NCBI RefSeq assembly: GCF_017874545.1
Contig: NZ_JAGGLT010000010.1
Coordinates: 29,307 to 93,306, forward strand
DNA: 64,000 nt
Origin: Thermoanaerobacterium butyriciformans
Lineage (GTDB): Bacteria; Bacillota; Thermoanaerobacteria; Thermoanaerobacterales; Thermoanaerobacteraceae
Direction of reading: 5' to 3'
Under the pieces are notes generated by a model that was not told where the DNA came from, searched no databases, and saw only the letters and a program-made list of their open reading frames with translations. Numbering within the stretch: the first letter of the stretch is position 1; each line of letters opens with the position of its first letter. Below are positions 1 through 8,735 of the stretch, piece by piece. The position numbers and the translations under genes were made by a program.

Positions 1-134
1 GTTACATGACTAGAACCACTTTTTGGTTCTCGCACACCAAAACCAAAATGCCTCAAAATTTTATCAAGTTGTTCATACCTGACATTCTTAGGATTATTCT
101 CTATCTTTTCAAAGAGTTTTTCTATTTGACTCAT
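1..134 (-). CDS. HicA-family mRNA interferase toxin, partial
   Basis: The first 44 codons of a minus-strand gene that runs off the left edge. It starts MSQIEKLFEKIENNPKNV, continues with a YEQLDKILRHFGF segment and ends PKSGSSHV. This is the usual N-terminus of small HicA/YcfA-type toxins, where the final His would be the catalytic one in the G-S-H motif. A GGAG Shine-Dalgarno lies 7-8 bases before the ATG. HicA proteins cleave mRNA and are neutralised by HicB; any HicB partner would be outside the window. Family recognition is by motif only. Confidence 0.72.
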   Translation of the reverse strand, partial: MSQIEKLFEKIENNPKNVRYEQLDKILRHFGFGVREPKSGSSHV

Positions 135-253
135 TGAAATTCTCCATATATAAGCATTCCCAAAACGAAATTATCTTATACATCTTGATACTATATATAA
201 TATCATTTTTGATTAAGTAATTCAACATTTTTATAAAAAAATTCTTAAAATGA

Positions 254-487
254 TCAGTTCTCTTTATATTCAAAGACTGGAACTTCAATTGTCTTTACAG
301 GTTTTTTCTCATAAAAGTACTCATCAAGCTTTAGTGATGTATCTGCATCAAAATACCTTTCACCACATTCTACACATTCCAATACTGGTACATGCTCAAT
401 AACAATAAGCTTATCATTTACCCATTTTTCCATTCTCGTCTCTTTCTTTTCTAATTTCCCACCACACTTAAAACACCTGTCATTCAT
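254..487 (-). CDS. YgiT-type zinc finger protein (MqsA-like antitoxin N-domain)
   Basis: A 77-residue protein with two CxxC pairs (CFKCGG near residue 5 and CVECGERYF near residue 40), typical of the zinc-binding domain of MqsA/YgiT antitoxins. It lacks the C-terminal helix-turn-helix of full MqsA, so it resembles the short stand-alone antitoxins paired with DUF4258 proteins. I chose the ATG at 487 because GAGGAGG lies 8 bases upstream; an open frame extends 10 codons further but has no better site. The start overlaps the end of the upstream DUF4258 gene by 8 bases, so the two are probably co-translated. Inferred role: neutralise the partner and possibly repress the operon. Confidence 0.75.
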   Translation of the reverse strand: MNDRCFKCGGKLEKKETRMEKWVNDKLIVIEHVPVLECVECGERYFDADTSLKLDEYFYEKKPVKTIEVPVFEYKEN

Positions 488-803
488 GATATTTACCTCC
501 TCTTGTTCTTTCATCAATCCATCTTGGTGGTTCTGGAATATACGAAGTTATTATAACCAAACTCTTATTTTGAAAACCGCAAACCGTATGTACATATCTA
601 TCATCTTTCTTTCCTAATATAAGACAGCTATGGCCCCTTGGATCATCAGGATAATCCTCTAAGATTTCTCCATTTAATATAGAAGTTAAAACGTCAACAA
701 TCCTTAAGTTTCGCTCAAGTAATTTATCTAAAGCATGTTCACTCAATAACCATTGACCTTTTAATATCAACTTCTTGATCATTTTTATATCAAAATCATT
801 CAT
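480..803 (-). CDS. DUF4258 protein, probable MqsR-like toxin
   Basis: A 107-residue protein with the DUF4258 pattern: an early SEHALDKLLERN segment (conserved His), then GEILEDYPDDPRG, a GHSCLILG strand and a C-terminal VIITSYIPEP strand. DUF4258 belongs to the RelE/MqsR-like fold, and many members are encoded beside a YgiT zinc-finger protein, as here. The toxin gene comes first and overlaps the antitoxin start, the order seen in mqsRA. Ribonuclease activity is inferred from family and context. Confidence 0.7.
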   Translation of the reverse strand: MNDFDIKMIKKLILKGQWLLSEHALDKLLERNLRIVDVLTSILNGEILEDYPDDPRGHSCLILGKKDDRYVHTVCGFQNKSLVIITSYIPEPPRWIDERTRGGKYHE

Positions 804-877
804 ATATAAATCACCTTTAATTTAATTATATCATATCAAGCAACTAAATTATGCTTTAATTTATCCACTAACAAAGC

Positions 878-914
878 CAACTGCCAACAGCTTCTTGCGA
901 AGTGTTGGCAGTTG
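878..914 (-). terminator. Hairpin terminator after the GH28 gene
   Basis: A perfect 12-bp stem (CAACTGCCAACA with TGTTGGCAGTTG), extended by an inner CTTC/GAAG pairing, begins 7 bases after the stop of the pectinase gene. The T-tract on the minus strand is weak, so it may act mainly as an mRNA-stabilising or bidirectional hairpin. Confidence 0.6.
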
Positions 915-920
915 AAATGA

Positions 921-3900
921 TTATATGTTTCCGCTTTTTTCAAGTAATCCGTATATGATAGCTGCTGCTTCCGCTCTCGTGGCTATGCCTTTAGGAGCAA
1001 ATACGTTGTTGGGCTCTCCATTTACTATTCCTAATTTCGCTGCATTTGCTACTACGTTTCTTGCCCAGTCGCTTATGGATTTGTCATCTCTAAACGATGT
1101 GGCACCTAAGTTTTCCTCTTTGTACTGTGCCAGCATCTCGTATGCCCTCATGGCTATTGCTGTCATCTCTTCTCTTGTTATGCTGTCATTTGGCCTCATG
1201 TATTTTCCGTCACCTTCTATTATGCCTGCTTTGTATGCTGCCTCTATTGCGTTTGCATACCAGTCTCCACTCTTTACATCGCTAAATTCTCCACTGTATG
1301 CTTCTTCTTTTATGTTTAGAAGCCTCAATATCATTGCTGTGAATTCTGCTCTCGTCACTGTCTTGTTTGGTTCATACTGGGTGTCTGTCATCCCTTCTGC
1401 TATGTGCCTTGACGCTAATACTTCTATTACGTCTTTCGCCCAATTATCTTTTATGTCATTAAATGTCTTGTCGTACTCAAATGCCGCATATTGCGAGAAG
1501 TGCGTCGCATTAAATGTTATTGTTCCAGATGATGCGTCTACTTTACCACCTACATATTCCCATCGATTTGTCGTTGGGTTGTAGTAGTAAACTGCTACTT
1601 TCCTTGGATCGTTGGCTTTTGATATGTTCAGTGTTACTTCTACTGGTTTTGCCAATGTTGCATTGCCACTGCTACTGCCTATCGTTATGTCTACTACATT
1701 AGAAAGCGGCACATAATTTGTAACATTAGGCTTTCCATTGTCTTTTATTGATACATTGACACCGTTTTGTATCTGGTCTTGGTTAAGTGCGTCTTTCGCA
1801 AGTACTATAGATGCGTTGTCTGATTTTATGACGATGTCTTTGCCGTTAGCAGCACTTGTATCTAAAATATCTTTTGATATCTGTACGACTTTCTGTTGTC
1901 CTTCACCTATTGTGGTTATGTCAAATACGACTTTTTTGTCTTTTGAATTTACTATCAAGTCTTTAGCTTTTCCCCCATCAAGCGTCAATGTAATAATGTT
2001 ACCGTTCTTTGTTATTACACCTATTGTATTGCTTACAGCACCACTATTGTTGCTTATATTATTTGTGCTGCTTCCACTGTTATTATTTGTACTGCCTGTG
2101 CTACTGCCGCTATTGCCGGTACTGCCGCCAGTGTTTCCACTGATATTACTTGCCTTAGCAGTAGTAAATGTAACTATTGGTCCAAAGATAGTATTGTTTT
2201 GATCATCCGTTGCTTCAACAGTTATTGTATACTGAGTATCTGGATTAAGTCCCGTAAGGTCGTAAGTCGTAGTGTTTCCATCAGCCTTTCCCAATATGGT
2301 GCCGTCTGCACCTACAAGCTGATATCCTGTATAAGTGCCGGAAACTGCACTTGTCCAAGTTATCGATGCACTGTCGTACGTCACATTCGACACCGTAGCT
2401 GTACTATTTGACGGCCACTCCGGAATCTCCGGCTGTGTAGTATTTCCCGTAAACTGTATATTAGTTGAATGAACAAAATGCCATGGATTTACAGGAGTCG
2501 TCTTATCGCCGTCATAATTAGGAGTAGAACCATAGAAAACTACATTATTAAATGTGCTGTCTTTCAAATAGTAGATCTTCGTCTGATATGTTCCAGCGCC
2601 AAAAAATACATTGTTGAAAGTAATGTTGTAATCAAATCCATCCGGCGCACCCTGGAACATTATGGCGTACTTTTTAGAGCCATTTACCGTACAATTTTCC
2701 ACCGTAATGTCATGGAATGTCGGTTCATCTGGAGCCCAATTGCTTGTATCCGTAGGCAATGCGCTTGAATAGCCATCTGTTAGCAAAAATGGCGATCCGT
2801 CATTATCTGTTATGTTTGCAAGAGCACTATCTCTAAATGTAATATTTCTTGCACCGCCGCCATTGCCGCTTTGTGATTTGCCTCTTAACCCTATAGCAGT
2901 TCCATTTATGACATTGTCCTCAGCTAAAATATTCTGGATCCACGCTGCAGTATGGCTGCCCATTGCTATTACGCCATGTCCTCTTCCAAAGTAGTTGTCA
3001 AATACCCATGCATCTCCCGTCGGAGGATTTTGTTCACCAGAAAGTCCAACACCTGCATCGAAGTTGACATCATCATCACCTGTATTGAATACAGAATTTA
3101 CAACTGTTAGACCTGTACTGTTGCCAAAATCTATACCATCGCCATTGTTACAGTCATAAGTTGAAGCTATCAATTGATTTAATACTACATTTTGTGAATT
3201 CGTGACAGATATTGTATGGAAAGACGGATTAGTCACTGTAAGCCCGTCGCCGATGTAAAGTCCATTGACATTGTTAAATACCACCAAGTTAGACCTTGTA
3301 GCATAAGCATTTTTGGTACCTTGCGATGAATATTTATTAAACTGATTTAGGGCAAGGTGGTTTTTCGCAGTAGTCGATATATTGCTGCTATTTCCTTTTT
3401 GATATTGGTCAAACTGATCATCAATTGGCACGCTGGTATCTTTGCTAGAAACTTGTGCCCATCCATTGCCATTTATCACACCATGTCCTACAACCCTGAT
3501 ATTTTGGTATTGTATCGTATTGCCGTATACATCCGTACTGACTGTCGAAATAAGAGGCGCTGACTTCTGTCCTACTTGACTCGGATCAGTATCGTATGGA
3601 TTTGGATATTGGTCTGGATCTGTGGTACCTAAAAGCGTACCTTCTACATCAAGTGTCATATTGCTTTTAAGATGTATAGGTCCTGTGACAAATATCTTTC
3701 CTGCAGGCACCAATACAACGCCACCGTCTGGACATTCGTCAATTGCCTTTTGTATTGCTGCAGTATTTAAAGTACCTGATGACGGTATTCCGTTTACATC
3801 GTCCGCAAGCACGCCATCACCTACAGCTCCTGTTGACTCTATATTTATGATGTTTTCACTCGGTGTTGAAGGCGCAGTGCTTTGAGTGATTATGACTGGT

Positions 3901-4355
3901 GTTGATACATTGCCATTAGCATCGACAGATTGTACTTGAATCGTATACAGCGTATCAGGTTTAAGCCCCGTAAGCACAAATGAATGCATCGAAATCTTAT
4001 ATGCACTCATCACAATATTTCCACTGTCATCCTTTAAATCTCCAACATTATTATCGTAAAATTGCTTAATATATGAACTTGCCACTGTTTGATTCTCACT
4101 TGCATAGTACACTTGTTCATATACACTATCGCTTACAGTAATCTTGTAATCGGTAATATCACTGTAATTATCCGGTTTATGCCAAACAAGAGTAAAACCC
4201 GTATCTGTTACAGAACCTGATAAGACTTGCAGATTCAAAGGTGCTGCCGGTGCAGAAGTAGTATCTGCAAATGCTTTACTCATTGGCATTGTAAACACCA
4301 TCAAAAATGCCAATAAGAACGAAACAAAACTATTAAGTTTCTTTCCTATACCCAT
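921..4355 (-). CDS. Secreted polygalacturonase-type GH28 glycosidase with FN3 and SLH domains
   Basis: An 1144-residue multidomain exoenzyme. A signal peptide (about 1-31, cleavage near KAFA) is followed by a fibronectin type III domain (about 36-160) and a GH28 right-handed beta-helix (about 168-620). GH28 acid residues lie in NTGDDDVNFD (near 425), the catalytic His in GRGHG (near 458), and a GLRGKS segment near 490 sits where the family has RIK. A second FN3 domain (about 650-730), a Ser/Gly/Asn linker (about 735-775), an unassigned beta-rich domain and three SLH repeats (about 960-1144) follow. The SLH repeats should tether the enzyme to the cell wall, so pectin would be cut at the cell surface. 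TTTTAGGAGGG precedes the ATG. Endo- versus exo-action cannot be decided here. Confidence 0.88.
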   Translation of the reverse strand: MGIGKKLNSFVSFLLAFLMVFTMPMSKAFADTTSAPAAPLNLQVLSGSVTDTGFTLVWHKPDNYSDITDYKITVSDSVYEQVYYASENQTVASSYIKQFYDNNVGDLKDDSGNIVMSAYKISMHSFVLTGLKPDTLYTIQVQSVDANGNVSTPVIITQSTAPSTPSENIINIESTGAVGDGVLADDVNGIPSSGTLNTAAIQKAIDECPDGGVVLVPAGKIFVTGPIHLKSNMTLDVEGTLLGTTDPDQYPNPYDTDPSQVGQKSAPLISTVSTDVYGNTIQYQNIRVVGHGVINGNGWAQVSSKDTSVPIDDQFDQYQKGNSSNISTTAKNHLALNQFNKYSSQGTKNAYATRSNLVVFNNVNGLYIGDGLTVTNPSFHTISVTNSQNVVLNQLIASTYDCNNGDGIDFGNSTGLTVVNSVFNTGDDDVNFDAGVGLSGEQNPPTGDAWVFDNYFGRGHGVIAMGSHTAAWIQNILAEDNVINGTAIGLRGKSQSGNGGGARNITFRDSALANITDNDGSPFLLTDGYSSALPTDTSNWAPDEPTFHDITVENCTVNGSKKYAIMFQGAPDGFDYNITFNNVFFGAGTYQTKIYYLKDSTFNNVVFYGSTPNYDGDKTTPVNPWHFVHSTNIQFTGNTTQPEIPEWPSNSTATVSNVTYDSASITWTSAVSGTYTGYQLVGADGTILGKADGNTTTYDLTGLNPDTQYTITVEATDDQNNTIFGPIVTFTTAKASNISGNTGGSTGNSGSSTGSTNNNSGSSTNNISNNSGAVSNTIGVITKNGNIITLTLDGGKAKDLIVNSKDKKVVFDITTIGEGQQKVVQISKDILDTSAANGKDIVIKSDNASIVLAKDALNQDQIQNGVNVSIKDNGKPNVTNYVPLSNVVDITIGSSSGNATLAKPVEVTLNISKANDPRKVAVYYYNPTTNRWEYVGGKVDASSGTITFNATHFSQYAAFEYDKTFNDIKDNWAKDVIEVLASRHIAEGMTDTQYEPNKTVTRAEFTAMILRLLNIKEEAYSGEFSDVKSGDWYANAIEAAYKAGIIEGDGKYMRPNDSITREEMTAIAMRAYEMLAQYKEENLGATSFRDDKSISDWARNVVANAAKLGIVNGEPNNVFAPKGIATRAEAAAIIYGLLEKSGNI

Positions 4356-4450
4356 TGTTTTCCCTCCTAAAACATTATTTGTTCTTCAATCATTTTAAAC
4401 TTGCAAATAGACTTATAAACCTTTACACCTCCCATCTTTAAAATTTACAT

Positions 4451-4727
4451 CAGTTAACAAATTTGTGCGAAAGAAGTTTTTTAGACACGCTTGTAAAGCC
4501 TATTACAAGACTGCTAAATTTATGCACACGTTAACAATTTTGGTTGCCAAAATTTCTTGTGAAAAATGCAAAGATTTAGAAGTTTTAAAAATCAACATAA
4601 AAACAACAACAAATAATACCACGAATAATCAATAATATAAGGTTAAAATCATTAGATTTACATATTTTGGGTTAATTCGTTTCAATTTAGCTTCTTATGT
4701 AAGTATATCTAAACAATTGTTAACGTG
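4451..4727. promoter_or_regulatory. Inverted operator-like 13-mers upstream of the pectinase gene
   Basis: The 468-bp gap before the GH28 gene holds two exact 13-bp copies in opposite orientation: CACGTTAACAATT at 4527-4539 and AATTGTTAACGTG at 4715-4727. A looser relative, CAGTTAACAAATT, is at 4451-4463. The 4715 copy continues to TGTTAACGTGAACA, one mismatch from a CcpA-type cre site. LacI/CcpA-type carbon control of the pectinase is inferred. I could not pick a convincing -35/-10 pair in this stretch, and I see no gene in it. Confidence 0.42.
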
Positions 4728-4782
4728 AACACTTTCTTCGTAATTTATTATATATCTTATCACAATAAATGTCAATAACAAC

Positions 4783-4811
4783 AAAAAAATCGCCCCATAT
4801 TCTGGAGCGAT
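4783..4811 (-). terminator. Terminator of the fru operon
   Basis: On the minus strand, ATCGCTCCAG and TGGGGCGAT form a stem with an AATA-like loop (one mismatch), followed by a run of seven T. It lies just after the EIIBC stop codon. Confidence 0.82.
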
Positions 4812-4823
4812 GTTTTATATAAA

Positions 4824-6182
4824 TCACGATACTTTCTTTTTCAAAAGCCCTATCATGAAGGCTGTCACGACCATGCCGACAAGTATAGCAAGAATGTACA
4901 AAAGCGGGTTTGATACAGCGATAGGTATTACGAATATTCCGCCGTGTGGCGCTCTAAGTTCTATATGGAACAACATGGAAAGTGCGCCTGTTACTGCAGA
5001 TCCTACCATGATGGATGGTATTACTCTAAATGGATCTGCTGCTGCAAATGGGATAGCGCCTTCCGTTATAAATGAAGCACCTAAAACCCAAGCAGCCTTG
5101 CCTGCCTCTCTTTCTTCTTGCGTAAATCTATTTCTAAAAAGGACTGTAGCAAGTGCTAATCCTAAAGGTGGCGTCATGCCTGCAGCCATTACTGCTGCCA
5201 TCGGCATAAATACATTTGATGCCAAAAGACCTGTTGCGAATGTATATGCTGTCTTATTAACAGGTCCACCCATATCAAATGCCATCATAAGTCCTAGTAG
5301 TGCACCAAATATGACTGCATTTGTTGAACCCATGCCTTTAAGCCAATTTGTAAGTCCTGTCATTATGGTCTTCATAGGCGTTCCAACAACGTATATCATA
5401 AGAAGACCTACGATAAGCGTCGATAATACAGGTAGTATAAGAACTGGCATTAAGCCCTCCATAGTCTTAGGCAACTTTATGGTCTTTTTCAGGTAGTAGA
5501 CTGTATAACCAGCGAGAAAACCAGATATGATACCGCCTAAAAATCCTGCACCAGTTGATACTGCTAACATACCACCTACCATACCTGGTACAAGTCCAGG
5601 TCTATCTGCTATAGAATAAGCCAAAAATCCCGAAAGTATTGGAACCATAAGTGCGAATGCAGAGCCGCTGCCAATTTGCATCAATGCAGCAGGCAATGTC
5701 CCTGGCACCTGAAATGCCTTGTATCCCCATAGGAATGAAAGTGCTATGGATATACCACCAGCAACGACAAACGGAATCATATATGATACGCCTGTCATCA
5801 AATGCTTATAAGCACCTGTCCTTTGGCTGGCCCTTTCTTCATGAATCTTTTCCACTTTTTCTACGTAATTTTTCGGTTTTTCCATCTTCAATGCTTTTTC
5901 AATCAATTCTTTTGGATTTTTTATAGCTTCCTCAACTGGAACTTCCAGTATAGGTTTACCTTCGAAGCGGGACTTGTCAACTTTTGTCGCAGCAGCAATT
6001 ATGACCGCATCCGCTTCATTTATGTCGTTTTCTGTCAATTGATTTTCTGCCCCTATAGACCCTTGTGTCTCCACTTTTATAGCCACATTAAGCTCTTTAC
6101 CTGCCATTTCTAAGTTTTCTGCAGCCATATAGGTATGGGCTATACCTGTAGGGCATGCAGTAATGGCGACAATCTTTTTCAT
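4824..6182 (-). CDS. fruA: PTS fructose transporter subunit EIIBC
   Basis: A 452-residue membrane transporter that brings in and phosphorylates fructose. The EIIB domain (about 1-100) has the phospho-accepting Cys in [17 protein letters not shown] charged linker leads to the EIIC channel domain (about 125-450), with many hydrophobic helices and the conserved GGPVNKTAY and APHGGIFV segments. EIIA is a separate gene, whereas many fruA proteins are EIIABC fusions. The ATG at 6182 has AAGGGGG eight bases upstream; a TTG one codon earlier is less likely. It is the last gene of fruR-fruK-EIIA-EIIBC and is followed by a strong terminator. Confidence 0.93.
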   Translation of the reverse strand: MKKIVAITACPTGIAHTYMAAENLEMAGKELNVAIKVETQGSIGAENQLTENDINEADAVIIAAATKVDKSRFEGKPILEVPVEEAIKNPKELIEKALKMEKPKNYVEKVEKIHEERASQRTGAYKHLMTGVSYMIPFVVAGGISIALSFLWGYKAFQVPGTLPAALMQIGSGSAFALMVPILSGFLAYSIADRPGLVPGMVGGMLAVSTGAGFLGGIISGFLAGYTVYYLKKTIKLPKTMEGLMPVLILPVLSTLIVGLLMIYVVGTPMKTIMTGLTNWLKGMGSTNAVIFGALLGLMMAFDMGGPVNKTAYTFATGLLASNVFMPMAAVMAAGMTPPLGLALATVLFRNRFTQEEREAGKAAWVLGASFITEGAIPFAAADPFRVIPSIMVGSAVTGALSMLFHIELRAPHGGIFVIPIAVSNPLLYILAILVGMVVTAFMIGLLKKKVS

Positions 6183-6194
6183 CAAAAATCCCCC

Positions 6195-6644
6195 TTACTC
6201 ATATTTTTTGAAAGCATTTATGACATCCTCGTAAGTCTCAGCCTTATTTAGTTCATCTCTCACCTCCTCATGCATTAATGACCTTGAAAGCTTAGCTAAA
6301 ATCTTAAGATGCAAATTGTCAGAATCCTCAGGTGCTGCAATGAGAAAAAACAGATATGCTGGTTTTCCATCCATGGAATTATAGTCTATGCCATCTTTCG
6401 ACTTCCCAAAAACTAATGACGCCTTTTTCACTAAGCTGCTTTTCCCATGCGGTATTGCAACACCCATTCCAATGCCTGTAGAGTACTCCTCTTCTCTTTT
6501 TAGCACCACCTCCAAAAACTTTTCTTCGTCCTCAATGGCTCCTTTTGCTGCCAATGGCTTTATAAGCTCTTTCAATACAGATAATTTGTCTTTTGATTTC
6601 AAATCAAATATCATCATGTCTTTATCAAGTATTTCTTCAATCAT
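6195..6644 (-). CDS. PTS fructose-family subunit EIIA
   Basis: A 149-residue soluble phosphocarrier. The phosphorylated His lies in GVAIPHGKSSLV (near residue 65), and LFFLIAAPEDSDNLHLKIL is the usual second signature of fructose/mannitol EIIA. It passes phosphate from HPr to the EIIB domain of the next gene. AGGTGATAAACG precedes the ATG, which overlaps the end of the fructose-1-phosphate kinase reading region closely enough for translational coupling. Length is normal for a stand-alone EIIA. Confidence 0.93.
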   Translation of the reverse strand: MIEEILDKDMMIFDLKSKDKLSVLKELIKPLAAKGAIEDEEKFLEVVLKREEEYSTGIGMGVAIPHGKSSLVKKASLVFGKSKDGIDYNSMDGKPAYLFFLIAAPEDSDNLHLKILAKLSRSLMHEEVRDELNKAETYEDVINAFKKYE

Positions 6645-6650
6645 CGTTTA

Positions 6651-7583
6651 TCACCTTTCTATTACTTCAATTTCAACTTTTTCTTTAAGTTTTTCCACAT
6701 CTTTTAAAGAACAAGCTTTAGTGCCTTCCCTCATGATAACTGATGTAGATGCAGATGATGCCATCTTTATAGCTTCTTCTATAGCCAGATTATTATAGAT
6801 GCCATGAGTGAATCCAGCAACATATGCATCACCTGCACCTACTGTACCTTTTACATCGACTTTTATAGGTTTTACAAAATATGTCTTCTCGTCTGTCAAA
6901 ACGAGACTGCCTTTGCCGCCCATCGACACAGCAACTATTGAAACACCATTTTCAATAATCTTCATTCCTTCTTCAATTATTTCATCTTTGCTTTCAAGTT
7001 TTTTCCCTGCAATTTGTGAAAGTTCATGTATGTTAGGCTTTATCATGTAGGGTTTTGCCTCAATGCCGTATTTCAAAGCATCTCCATCGGCATCCAGTAT
7101 AACTTTTATGCCTTTTTTCTTGATTTTTTCAATAACATATCCGTAAAACCTTTTGTCAACGCTTGGTGGTAAACTACCAGATAAAACAATCACATTTGAG
7201 AAATCGGCATGCTCATTTATGCTCGAAATTAACTTCTCCACTTCGCCACGGGAGACATCTGGCCCAGCTTCATTTATGTCAGTATATGAATGGTTTATCT
7301 CATCAACTATCTTTATGTTTATCCTTATATCGCTTTTGATTGGCACGAAATGAGACTCAATTCCTAATTTATTCAACACATCTTCAATGTATTTCCCATT
7401 TGGCCCCATGAAGCCAAGGCACACTACGTCATTGCCTAGATTTTTTAAATTCTTAGCTACATTTATCCCTTTTCCTCCAGCATCTATAATAGACCTTGAT
7501 ACCCTGTTTACTGCACCAACCTTAAAATCATCAATTATCAATGTTCTGTCTATCGCCGGGTTTATGGTTACTGTCGTTATCAT
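6651..7583 (-). CDS. fruK: 1-phosphofructokinase
   Basis: A 310-residue PfkB-family kinase converting fructose 1-phosphate to fructose 1,6-bisphosphate. Seen motifs: the N-terminal TVTINPAIDRT, GGKGINVAKNLKNLG (PfkB signature 1, about 37-51) and VDVKGTVGAGDAYVAGF (signature 2 with the catalytic Asp, near 250). AAAGGATG lies before the ATG. The start lies 53 bases inside the 3' end of the DeoR-type regulator gene, a long overlap that implies co-transcription. The preceding PTS-type product fits the EIIA/EIIBC genes downstream. Confidence 0.93.
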   Translation of the reverse strand: MITTVTINPAIDRTLIIDDFKVGAVNRVSRSIIDAGGKGINVAKNLKNLGNDVVCLGFMGPNGKYIEDVLNKLGIESHFVPIKSDIRINIKIVDEINHSYTDINEAGPDVSRGEVEKLISSINEHADFSNVIVLSGSLPPSVDKRFYGYVIEKIKKKGIKVILDADGDALKYGIEAKPYMIKPNIHELSQIAGKKLESKDEIIEEGMKIIENGVSIVAVSMGGKGSLVLTDEKTYFVKPIKVDVKGTVGAGDAYVAGFTHGIYNNLAIEEAIKMASSASTSVIMREGTKACSLKDVEKLKEKVEIEVIER

Positions 7584-8355
7584 CTGCTACATCCTTTCCA
7601 AAATTTAATACATCCACATTTACCTGCTCATACTTCTTCACTATCTCATAGTCCAGTTCATCGTCAGTAATAATGGCCGTTATATCACCGATATCGGCAA
7701 ATTTCACGAAAGATTTCTTACCAAATTTCGTATGGTCAACAACAGCGTAAACCTCATTCGAAACATCAATCATGGCCTTTTTTGTATTTGCTTCTATGAT
7801 GTCTGGTGTCATAAGGCCGTTTTCATAAGATACTGCATTTGCACCAATAAAAGCCTTATCTACTTTGAAATTTCTAATTACCATTTCAGCTATAGGTCCT
7901 ACAAGCGCCTTTGTATTAAGCCTCTCTATACCACCTGTTACAATAAGTTCAATATTGTGATAACTTGATAATTCTATCGCAATTAACGGCGAATTCGTAA
8001 CAACCGTAAGATGTATGTCTTGAAGGGATTTTGCAATCATCAGCGTAGTAGTGCCAGCGTCCAGTATTATCGAGTCGCCTTCTTCGATTAGAGACGCAGC
8101 AATTTTTCCGATTTTCATCTTCGACGGAAGCTCATAATCTTCTTTTTCCACGAAAGATGGCTCATAATGTGTATGCGTATTCAATATGGCACCGCCATGT
8201 GTCCTCTGTATAAACCCGTCTATCTCCAACATCTTTAGATCTCTTCTTATGGTTGATTCTGACACGCCTAAGATCTCACTAAGCTCAGACACCGTAATGC
8301 TTTTATCCTTGCTTAGTATCTCGGCTATTTTCATCCTGCGCTCTTCCCCAAACAT
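7531..8355 (-). CDS. fruR: DeoR-family transcriptional regulator of the fru operon
   Basis: A 274-residue DeoR-family regulator. The N-terminus FGEERRMKIAEIL precedes a helix-turn-helix (ITVSELSEILGVSESTIRRD, about residues 19-38), then the C-terminal sugar-phosphate sensor with DAGTTT and GGxxxxxTxALVGP-like segments. It heads the fructose operon and is probably relieved by fructose 1-phosphate, as in other Gram-positive FruR proteins. I chose ATG 8355 because DeoR proteins normally begin just before the EER motif. A TTG six codons upstream (8373) lacks a ribosome site. The 3' end overlaps fruK by 53 bases. Confidence 0.88.
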   Translation of the reverse strand: MFGEERRMKIAEILSKDKSITVSELSEILGVSESTIRRDLKMLEIDGFIQRTHGGAILNTHTHYEPSFVEKEDYELPSKMKIGKIAASLIEEGDSIILDAGTTTLMIAKSLQDIHLTVVTNSPLIAIELSSYHNIELIVTGGIERLNTKALVGPIAEMVIRNFKVDKAFIGANAVSYENGLMTPDIIEANTKKAMIDVSNEVYAVVDHTKFGKKSFVKFADIGDITAIITDDELDYEIVKKYEQVNVDVLNFGKDVADDNDSNHKPGDRQNIDN

Positions 8356-8411
8356 CCAATCACATCCATTCAAAATAGATGATAATTTTTGATTGATTTT
8401 GCTTAATTATG

Positions 8412-8440
8412 ATTATACATTGAAAATGTTTTTTTGTCAA
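8412..8440 (-). promoter_or_regulatory. Sigma-A promoter of the fru operon
   Basis: Minus-strand TTGACA (8435-8440), a 17-bp spacer and TATAAT (8412-8417) make a full-consensus promoter about 60 bases before fruR. The leader contains ATCAATCA-type repeats that could be the regulator's operator; that part is a guess. Confidence 0.85.
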
Positions 8441-8500
8441 TTGCCTATATATAAGATTTTCACTTTTTTACTATATTATAAATGTACCTTGGAAAAATTC

Positions 8501-8684
8501 GAAAAATATTATTAACGCTCACAAATTTCGTTTTCTATATATCAGCGATTCATTTCGCTTGTTTGGCTAACGCCGTCTATGCGTTGTGACGGCTTTCGCT
8601 TTCGCTCATACGCCAAACTGCGCTACATTCATCGTGATATATCACGAAAACTCCATTAATCGTTCGCTTATAATAATATTTTTC
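8501..8684. repeat. Structured intergenic element, copy A
   Basis: A 184-bp element bounded by a perfect 13-bp inverted repeat (GAAAAATATTATT at 8501-8513, complement at 8672-8684). Nested arms: TATATATCAGCGA (8536-8548) with TCGTGATATA (8632-8641), GTTTGGC (8561-8567) with GCCAAAC (8612-8618), and GCCGTC (8572-8577) with GACGGC (8588-8593). It is related to the element at 13282-13453, with which it shares CTAACGCCGTCTATGCGTTG. It has no open frame of note. Confidence 0.7.
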
Positions 8685-8735
8685 AAGCAACATCTATTTA
8701 ATATCTATTTAAAAATGAAAATGGGGGTTTAAAAA

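Noticed and set aside
925..3885. Many plus-strand open frames opposite the pectinase gene (for example 925-1584, 1738-2202)
   Set aside because: They have no ribosome sites and low-complexity Leu/Ser/Ala products. They mirror the SLH, linker and beta-helix codons of the real gene.
4810..5496. 228-codon plus-strand frame opposite EIIBC
   Set aside because: Antisense of a strongly recognisable membrane protein; no ribosome site and no family resemblance.
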